Below, piece by piece: positions 58,817-64,000 of a stretch of 64,000 nt of DNA. The translations under genes were made by a program, and so were the position numbers. The DNA is taken from assembly GCA_020846745.1 (NCBI GenBank), contig JADLDI010000138.1, positions 37,737 to 101,736 of the forward strand, given 5' to 3'. Position 1 is the first letter of the stretch; each line of letters starts with the position of its first letter. Below the pieces are notes generated by a model that was not told the DNA's origin, made no database searches, and saw only the letters and a program-made list of their open reading frames with translations. The stretch comes from Bryobacterales bacterium (GTDB taxonomy: Bacteria; Acidobacteriota; Terriglobia; Bryobacterales; Bryobacteraceae).

Positions 58817-60417
58817 AACGTCTCCAGCGCCAGCGCCTGGCGGTTGCCCCACGCGCAACTTACTTCTAACGCGAAGCCTACCGTTTGACGCGTCTTCAGC
58901 GGATCGATCAATGCGTCTACGTGCCCCCGCGCGGCCGCGTGCAACGAATCCAGCCATTGCTCGTAATCGCCCCGCGTCCTGTCGATACTTTGTTGTAACT
59001 CTGCCGGCAGCGGCTTTCCGGCTTGTTTGTACTTTTCGATCTCCGGACCATGTACCGCCTGCACGGCCGCATCGCCTTCCATCACACCGATCCGCGCCGT
59101 GGGCCAGCCGAACGTGAAATTCGGGTCGAACCCTTGCCCCGCCATGGCGTAATAACCAGCGCCACTCGCGTGATTCAATGTGACAACCACTTTGGGTACG
59201 GTCGCACAGGACATCGTTTCTACCATTTCGGCGCCGGCCCTTATGATGCCGTCCGATTCCGCTTCAACGCCAACCATGAACCCTGAAACGTCTTGCAGGT
59301 AAACGAGCGGCAAGCCTTGGCGTTCGCACATTTCGACAAAATACGCTACCTTGCGAGCCGACTCTGTGTAAACGATCCCGCCCACGCGCATTTGTCCGTC
59401 CGCCTTCAAAAATCCACGCCGGTTCGCGATTAACCCAACGGCCCGCCCGTTCCAACGGGCGGTGGCGCACAACATTTCCGGCGCATGGTCCGGTTGGAAT
59501 TCCAGGTATCCGTCTCCGTCCACCAAACACCCGATGATGCGCTCAATATCGTAGGGCAACCGGTGGTCGACCGGTAACACTTCGTATAACTCCTCAGCGG
59601 GCCGCAGCGGCTTTGTTACTGCTTCCACCGCTCGCGCGGGCGCATGGAAATGCCCCATCTGCGTTTTAAGTAACTCGATACATTGCTCATCGTTCTCGGC
59701 CGTATAGTGCGCCACCCCGCTTACACGCGTGTGCATCGAAGCTCCGCCCAGTTGCTCTGCCTCCACTACCTGCCCCGTTGCGCCTTTCACTAAATTCGCC
59801 CCGCCCAGCCCCATGAAACTTGTACCCTCCACCATCACGATGAAATCGCTTAGCGCGGGCAGATACGCCCCGCCCGCGATACAAGGGCCCATCACCGCAG
59901 CCAGTTGAGGTACCCGCAACTTTCGCCGCATCAACGAGTTGTAGTAGAAGATACGCGCTGCCCCATACTGTCCCGGAAAGATACCGTCCTGCAGCGGTAA
60001 GTTCACGCCCGCCGAATCCACCAGGTAAACAATCGGGATCCGGTTCCGCATCGCCACTTCCTGCGCGCGTAGGATTTTGTGGATCGTCTCGGGCCACCAG
60101 GCCCCGGCTTTCACCGTCGCATCGTTGGCCACAACTACAGCAGGCCGCCCGCCGATCTTGCCCACCCCCGTCACCACACCCGCTCCAGGCGCTTGTCCGT
60201 CGTACTTATCGTGAGCCACCAGCAGCCCGATTTCTAAGAACGGCGCGGCGGCGTCCATGAGCCGGTGTACACGCTCACGAGCCGTCAGTTTGCCCGCTGC
60301 ATGCTGTTTCTGCACCCGCGTCGGTCCGCCGCCCTGCTTCAACTCGTCTTCCAACCCATGCAGCCGCTCCACGGCGGCCGTCATCCGTTCGCGCGGCGTC
60401 TGCTTCGTTTCAGCCAC
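58813..60417 (-). CDS. Acyl-CoA carboxylase, carboxyltransferase (beta) subunit
   Basis: 534 residues, the size of methylcrotonyl- or geranyl-CoA carboxylase beta subunits. Two crotonase-like halves are seen: the N-terminal half with LTARERVHRLMD, VVVANDATVKAGAWWPET, YLVDSAGVNLPLQDGIFPGQ and VMGPCIAGGAYLPALSDFI, the C-terminal half with YLQDVSGFMVGVEAESDGII, VVVTLNHASGAGYYAMAGQG and FGWPTARIGVMEGDAA. It transfers CO2 from biotin to the acyl-CoA. The biotin carboxylase/carrier (alpha) subunit gene is not in the window. Neighbouring AtuA-type genes favour a prenyl substrate (citronellol/geraniol or leucine route), but this is inference. Confidence 0.9.
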   Translation of the reverse strand: MAETKQTPRERMTAAVERLHGLEDELKQGGGPTRVQKQHAAGKLTARERVHRLMDAAAPFLEIGLLVAHDKYDGQAPGAGVVTGVGKIGGRPAVVVANDATVKAGAWWPETIHKILRAQEVAMRNRIPIVYLVDSAGVNLPLQDGIFPGQYGAARIFYYNSLMRRKLRVPQLAAVMGPCIAGGAYLPALSDFIVMVEGTSFMGLGGANLVKGATGQVVEAEQLGGASMHTRVSGVAHYTAENDEQCIELLKTQMGHFHAPARAVEAVTKPLRPAEELYEVLPVDHRLPYDIERIIGCLVDGDGYLEFQPDHAPEMLCATARWNGRAVGLIANRRGFLKADGQMRVGGIVYTESARKVAYFVEMCERQGLPLVYLQDVSGFMVGVEAESDGIIRAGAEMVETMSCATVPKVVVTLNHASGAGYYAMAGQGFDPNFTFGWPTARIGVMEGDAAVQAVHGPEIEKYKQAGKPLPAELQQSIDRTRGDYEQWLDSLHAAARGHVDALIDPLKTRQTVGFALEVSCAWGNRQALALETL

Positions 60418-60467
60418 GCGATCAGTGTATCGTAACCACCAGATTTATACTTTAAAAGAGACACTCT

Positions 60468-60770
60468 ATGGAAGCCAACATCGTCGATTTGCGATACCGC
60501 ATGAAAGACGTGTTGCGCGCCATCGACCGCGGCGAGGTTGTCACTATTCTTTATCGTGGCAAACGAAAAGCGAAGCTGGTCCCGATTGCCCCTGCTGAGA
60601 AATCTGCGACGGCCACGCTGCCCAGGTTCGAAGATCAGCCTGCGTTCGGGATGTGGAGCGACCGGGCCGACATGGCCGATCCCGACCAGTATGTTCGCAA
60701 CATGCGTCAGCCCCGCCCATTGATTACCACTAGCCCTAAGGTCAACCGCAAATCCCGGCGTCCCAGATGA
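60468..60770 (+). CDS. Phd/YefM-type antitoxin
   Basis: 100 residues. The N-terminal Phd DNA-binding fold is seen as NIVDLRYRMKDVLRAIDRGE, VVTILYRGKRKAKLVPIAP. The toxin-binding tail FGMWSDRADMADPDQYVRNM is typical of antitoxins paired with VapC. The last 17 residues (LITTSPKVNRKSRRPR) extend past the usual end. TATACT at 60446-60451 is a probable -10 element. The partner toxin gene begins inside its stop codon but is broken, so this antitoxin is an orphan. Confidence 0.85.
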   Translation: MEANIVDLRYRMKDVLRAIDRGEVVTILYRGKRKAKLVPIAPAEKSATATLPRFEDQPAFGMWSDRADMADPDQYVRNMRQPRPLITTSPKVNRKSRRPR

Positions 60771-60930
60771 TGTTCGATACCGACGTGCTGATCTGGGCTT
60801 TTCGCGGCAACGCTCGTGCCGCGCGCTGATTGCCGCTACAGCTAACGAATCCGATCATCCGCTTTGCTCCGCGAACGTCAAGCATTTCCGGCCCATCCGA
60901 GCGCTGTCGTTTGCGGTGTTCCGCGCCTGA
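60767..60930 (+). pseudogene. VapC PIN-domain toxin with internal deletion and frameshift
   Basis: The ATG at 60767 overlaps the antitoxin stop (ATGATG). The first 20 codons read MMFDTDVLIWAFRGNARAAR, the N-terminal PIN strand with its catalytic Asp, and stop at the TGA at 60827-60829. From 60823, in another frame, the sequence continues ALIAATANESDHPLCSANVK then HFRPIRALSF and ends at the TGA at 60928-60930. This is the usual C-terminal end of VapC (LCTANVKHFRPIxGL). A normal VapC is about 130 residues; roughly 75 middle residues and the remaining catalytic acids are gone and the frame is shifted, so the toxin is dead. Confidence 0.85.
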
Positions 60931-62106
60931 CTACCGCGCCTGGCTCGACATCTCCACGCCATCGATCAACACGCCCGTGCAATGGGTGGTGTACTCAAAC
61001 GGATCGCCATCGTACATCGCCACGTCGGCGTCTTTGCCCGCCTCAAGCGATCCAACCCGGTTCGCGACGCCCAGCAACCGCGCCGCGTCGATGGTCACGC
61101 TGGCCAGTGCATCGTCGAACTTCAGGCCGTGTCCCGCCGCCACTGCCGCCTCAAACAGGATCACTCGCACCTTCGGCACATAGCCTTCAAACCCGGTCTG
61201 CAAAGCGAATGGAATGCCGGCCGCCTTCAACTTCGCCGCGGTCTCAAAGCTGATGTTCGCCGTTTCCCCGCCTGACCGGTACATGGTCGGATGCAGCACT
61301 ACCGCGTAACCCGACGCTTTGATCTCTTCCATAACCAGCGGCGCCTCGGCCGCTCCGTCCAATACCATCCTGATCCCGAATTCCTTACCTACCCGGATGG
61401 CCGATACGATGTCGTTGGCACGGTGTACAGTTACCAGCAACGGTAACTCGCCCGCTAACACCCGCGCGAACGTCTCCGTCCGCAAATCCCGTGTCTTCTC
61501 CTTCTTGTTCCGATACTCCTGCGCCTTCACGAACTCCGCGCGTAACATGGCGATTGCCTTCGACCGCGTTCCCGGAGCCTTGTTCCCGCTCTCGCGAGCG
61601 CCCGGTCCTAGTGTCGCCGCCACCATCGCCTCACGCACAATGGCTGCTTCTTCCGCCGTCCGTCCCCGCGTCTTCACGATCATCGTTTGTCCCGACACCA
61701 GAATGTCCGGGCTGTGCCCGGTATGCACCGTGGTCGTTCCGAATCCCCGTACCCATTCGATCAGCCGCTCCCGCGCGTTATATGCGTCGATCGCACGTAA
61801 CTCCGGCTGCATCGGGGCGGACCGCTCCACTTGATCCTGATCGGCATTCTGGTTGAGATACCCCGTAAGGCCGAGCGTTCCGTGCGCATCCACCAGTCCC
61901 GGAGTAACGACCTTGGCCGCCATTACCCGGTAACCGCTTGGCGCCGCACCCGTAGTTACCCGCTCAATCTTGCCGTTCGATATCAGCACCACGCCGTTCT
62001 TTACCGGCGCTCCCGCCATCGTGTACACGACATCGCCGCGTACCGCAATGTTTTCTGCAAACGCTGCGCCGGCCAGTGCGGCCGTTAACACCATGAGGCG
62101 TTTCAT
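60931..62106 (-). CDS. Exported amidohydrolase-like protein with incomplete metal site
   Basis: 391 residues with a signal peptide (MKRLMVLTAALAGAAFAENI). The small beta domain and TIM barrel of the amidohydrolase superfamily are clear: VVTPGLVDAHGTLGLTGYLN, GFGTTTVHTGHSPDIL, LPLLVTVHRANDI, YAVVLHPTMY and LGVANRVGSLEAGKDADVAM. The usual HxH metal pair is only HGT here, and the late metal-binding Asp region reads FALQTGFEGY. The enzyme may therefore use one metal or be inactive. It overlaps the paralogue upstream by ATGA and abuts the vapC remnant. It is probably translated with its paralogue as a heteromer. Confidence 0.82.
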   Translation of the reverse strand: MKRLMVLTAALAGAAFAENIAVRGDVVYTMAGAPVKNGVVLISNGKIERVTTGAAPSGYRVMAAKVVTPGLVDAHGTLGLTGYLNQNADQDQVERSAPMQPELRAIDAYNARERLIEWVRGFGTTTVHTGHSPDILVSGQTMIVKTRGRTAEEAAIVREAMVAATLGPGARESGNKAPGTRSKAIAMLRAEFVKAQEYRNKKEKTRDLRTETFARVLAGELPLLVTVHRANDIVSAIRVGKEFGIRMVLDGAAEAPLVMEEIKASGYAVVLHPTMYRSGGETANISFETAAKLKAAGIPFALQTGFEGYVPKVRVILFEAAVAAGHGLKFDDALASVTIDAARLLGVANRVGSLEAGKDADVAMYDGDPFEYTTHCTGVLIDGVEMSSQAR

Positions 62107-63398
62107 TGGTCCACCTCCTCGCTCTCATGCATGTGTAACTCACTCTGCCGTTCCGCCGACCCCTCGCCTCCCTCCGCATACCGCCGGTCTTTCTCGACCG
62201 TCCGGTCAAACACCTTCACCCCATCCACCCACGTCTCCAGCACCTTCGTGTACACGCTCAGCGGATCGCCCGATAACACGATAAAGTCCGCGTCCTTGCC
62301 CGCTTTCAACGACCCTACCCGGCTATCTAACTCGAGCATTTTCGCGTTGGCCAGCGTCATCGCATACAATGCCTTCTCCCGCGACATCCCGCCTCGTACC
62401 CCCAGCGCCGCCGACCGTAAGAACAGCCGTGAATCCGTCACGCCGTCGTCGGTATGGAAGCCGACCAGCACGCCCGCCTTATCCAAGACTCCGGCATTGG
62501 TAAAGCTCATGTTCCGCGCTTCTTCTTTACCGCCGGGCGAATCGAGCACGATCACCGAAGCCGGCAATCCTGACTTAGCAATTTCATCCGCCACCATCCA
62601 CCCGTCCGTAACATGCTGCAGCACTAACTTGAACCCAAACTCCTTCTGTAGCCGCAACACGGATAGTATGTCGTCGTGCCGGTGCGTGTGGTGGTGTACC
62701 GTGCGCTTGCCATCCAGCACCTCAACGATCGCCTCCAGCCGCAAGTCCCGTGCCGGCATCTTCGATTGGTCGCCGTTCGCCGCCCGTATCTTCTCCCGAT
62801 ACTCCTGACCTTTTATATAGAGGTCACGCGCCATGGCCATCGTCTTCCCGCGCGTTCCAGGGAAAACTCCGCCGCGCCGCGGATTCGTCCCGTTGGCCAT
62901 CTTCAGTCCGCCGGCAATCCTCCCATCGGGCAGTTTGATTAGCAAATCGTCAATCACCCTGCCATCGCGCAGTTTCAGATACAACGTCTGGCCGCTCAGC
63001 ACATGCCCCGACCCCGGCATCACGTTCACCGTAGTAATCCCGCCGGCCTGCGCTTTTTGAATGCGTGTATCGCGCACATCGAGCGCATCGAGAATCCGCA
63101 CATCCGGTTGCAATGCCGCGGACGCATCCGCGCCTTCCGGGCCACCGATATGGCTGTGCGAATCCACCAGGCCCGGCATAATCACTTTGCCCTTCGCATC
63201 CACCCGCCGCGCGCCTCGGGGCGCCGTCACGGCACTCGTTGGACCAATCGCGACAATGCGGCCGCCTTCGACCACCAGCGTTCCATCCGCAATCTCCGCA
63301 CCTTCCACTGGCACGAGACGAGCACCCACAAACGCGATGGGAGCAGTTTGGGCATATGCCCACAAACTACATACGAATCCCAAAATCCAGCGACTCAT
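62103..63398 (-). CDS. Exported amidohydrolase with complete metal motifs
   Basis: 431 residues, signal peptide MSRWILGFVCSLWAYA. The HxH pair is intact in VIMPGLVDSHSHIGGPEG, followed by AGGITTVNVMPGSGH, KRTVHHHTHRHDDIL, VIVLDSPGG and LVGFHTDDGVTDSRLFL with the late Asp, then SRVGSLKAGKDADFIVL. This is the imidazolonepropionase-like branch of the superfamily, whose exported acidobacterial members may hydrolyse cyclic amides or dipeptides; substrate is unknown. The C-terminus has an extra charged tail. It is upstream of and coupled to the paralogue at 60931-62106. Two 12-base direct repeats precede the start. Confidence 0.85.
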   Translation of the reverse strand: MSRWILGFVCSLWAYAQTAPIAFVGARLVPVEGAEIADGTLVVEGGRIVAIGPTSAVTAPRGARRVDAKGKVIMPGLVDSHSHIGGPEGADASAALQPDVRILDALDVRDTRIQKAQAGGITTVNVMPGSGHVLSGQTLYLKLRDGRVIDDLLIKLPDGRIAGGLKMANGTNPRRGGVFPGTRGKTMAMARDLYIKGQEYREKIRAANGDQSKMPARDLRLEAIVEVLDGKRTVHHHTHRHDDILSVLRLQKEFGFKLVLQHVTDGWMVADEIAKSGLPASVIVLDSPGGKEEARNMSFTNAGVLDKAGVLVGFHTDDGVTDSRLFLRSAALGVRGGMSREKALYAMTLANAKMLELDSRVGSLKAGKDADFIVLSGDPLSVYTKVLETWVDGVKVFDRTVEKDRRYAEGGEGSAERQSELHMHESEEVDQ

Positions 63399-63415
63399 TG
63401 GACTCTATTGTTGCA

Positions 63416-63441
63416 GATACCTGGCAGCCGATACCTGGCAG
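63416..63441. repeat. Two direct repeats upstream of the amidohydrolase start
   Basis: GATACCTGGCAG occurs at 63416-63427 and again at 63430-63441, two bases apart, 18 bases upstream of the ATG at 63398 on the minus strand. They may be a regulator site or a small tandem duplication. Confidence 0.6.
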
Positions 63442-63604
63442 TTTGTTGCGTTTTTCTGCTGGTCGCCCCACCTCCGTTGCCTGCAGAAGCCCAGCATCCA
63501 CAAAGCCTGGGACGATCAAGGAACGTGTTAACCTCACGTCCGCCGGGTTTGCGACACAGAAATGGAGAACTTGAGCATGGGTGGTTTGTGGCCGGTTACG
63601 CGGA

Positions 63605-64000
63605 TTAACGCTTAACGCAATCGTAATTGGGTTCGTTCCGCACGGATTCTTGGAGGGCGGTCTGGTAGCCGATTTTGGCGTACTGGCTGATGAGGAAGTT
63701 GACGGAGATGTCGAGGTTGGCAGCGTCGTCGCGGATTTCGGCGGCTACGGACGGGGGGAAGTGGGTGAGGATGTCGTCCGATGGCGCAGCGCTCCCGGAC
63801 GGTCGCGGCTCCGTTTCGGGGGAGGTGCGAGGTGGGGGAGTTCGTTTCGCAAAGCGTTGAATTTTAAGGGCGTCGGCGAGGGGGAGCGACGGACGGGACG
63901 CTTCAGGGTTGGCTTCTATTAGCTGGCAGATGCGGTTCGTTTGGGAATCTTTGAGTTGTTTGTAGGCGCGGTTGAACGAACCTTCGAAGCGGATGTAGTA
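63605..64000 (-). CDS. C-terminal part of an unknown multi-copy protein (partial)
   Basis: 132 codons are open on the minus strand from the right edge to the TAA at 63607-63605. The first visible residues, YYIRFEGSFNRAYKQLKDSQ, match a motif (RYExxxxRxFxRAxxxLxxLQ) that I associate with high-copy hypothetical proteins of Acidobacteriota and Planctomycetes. Next come a Pro/Thr/Glu-rich linker (RTPPPRTSPETEPRPSGSA), a helical part (FPPSVAAEIRDDAANL, ISVNFLISQYAKIG) and a tail (SVRNEPNYDCVKR). The role is unknown. Parts of the tail are repeated as a broken copy at 4365-4476, so the family is dispersed in this genome. Confidence 0.6.
   Translation of the reverse strand, partial: YYIRFEGSFNRAYKQLKDSQTNRICQLIEANPEASRPSLPLADALKIQRFAKRTPPPRTSPETEPRPSGSAAPSDDILTHFPPSVAAEIRDDAANLDISVNFLISQYAKIGYQTALQESVRNEPNYDCVKR

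Noticed and set aside
1..64000. CRISPR array, tRNA or rRNA genes, complete insertion sequence or prophage
   Set aside because: On reading both strands I found no regularly spaced repeats, no cloverleaf with a convincing T-loop, no transposase or phage structural gene. A dedicated RNA search could still find something I missed.

Overview
The window is about 64 kb of high-GC, gene-dense bacterial chromosome. Several features point to the Acidobacteriota, most likely a Bryobacter/Solibacter-type lineage. There are two very large TonB-receptor-like outer-membrane proteins with N-terminal carboxypeptidase-regulatory domains (18508-21963 and 31547-34909). Many exported enzymes carry twin-arginine or Sec signals, a decaheme cytochrome is present, and TIR/STAND and FGE-like genes occur together. 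This placement is inference from gene content; no rRNA gene is present to confirm it. I saw no rRNA, tRNA, CRISPR array, phage or complete insertion sequence.

Layout. 1-206 is the start of a TolC-like gene leaving the left edge. 384-4352 is a tight housekeeping operon: xseB, ispA, tlyA, nadK and a dicarboxylate/amino-acid symporter. 4365-4476 holds a fossil of a gene tail that is also present at the right edge. 5521-9798 carries a decaheme c-type cytochrome, asparagine synthase and a small charged protein. 9843-18317 is a run of same-strand genes read right to left: a triple TIR-like protein, an nSTAND1-type NTPase with a membrane helix and coiled coil, a TIR-FGE fusion, a 29-codon ORF, an unknown protein, a glycosyltransferase and a PIG-L deacetylase. 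The TIR/NTPase/TIR-FGE core is the best candidate in the window for a conflict (defence) system that has not been characterised as a unit.

18508-24946 is a nutrient-uptake unit: a TonB-type receptor, an exported mannonate dehydratase and a polytopic membrane protein. 24968-25279 is an antitoxin fused to the tail of a PIN toxin. 25318-30365 holds an unknown protein, an M28 peptidase, a DsbA-like thioredoxin and an altronate dehydratase. 30459-34909 holds an NmrA-like protein and the second TonB-type receptor. 35415-42196 mixes EF-P, small exported proteins, proline dehydrogenase, a membrane-anchored MutS-like ATPase, a MazEF-type module and a ThuA-domain protein. 42290-47807 is a complete heavy-metal RND efflux operon. 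47834-51315 has a solitary CpaE/TadZ-like ATPase, a LuxR response regulator, a DCC membrane protein and a secreted protein. 51419-56375 has a CLC chloride transporter fused to TPRs and a penicillin-acylase-type hydrolase. 56396-60417 is an Atu/Liu-like acyl-CoA carboxylase operon, followed by a broken Phd/VapC module, two amidohydrolases and the partial gene at the right edge.

The genes suggest an aerobic heterotroph that takes up plant-type glycans or hexuronates (UxuA and UxaA), proteins and prenyl or branched acyl compounds, and that exports metals. A recurring theme is small genes with internal deletions: 4365-4476, 24968-25279 and 60767-60930. All assignments come from reading translated sequence and motifs; no database search was run.
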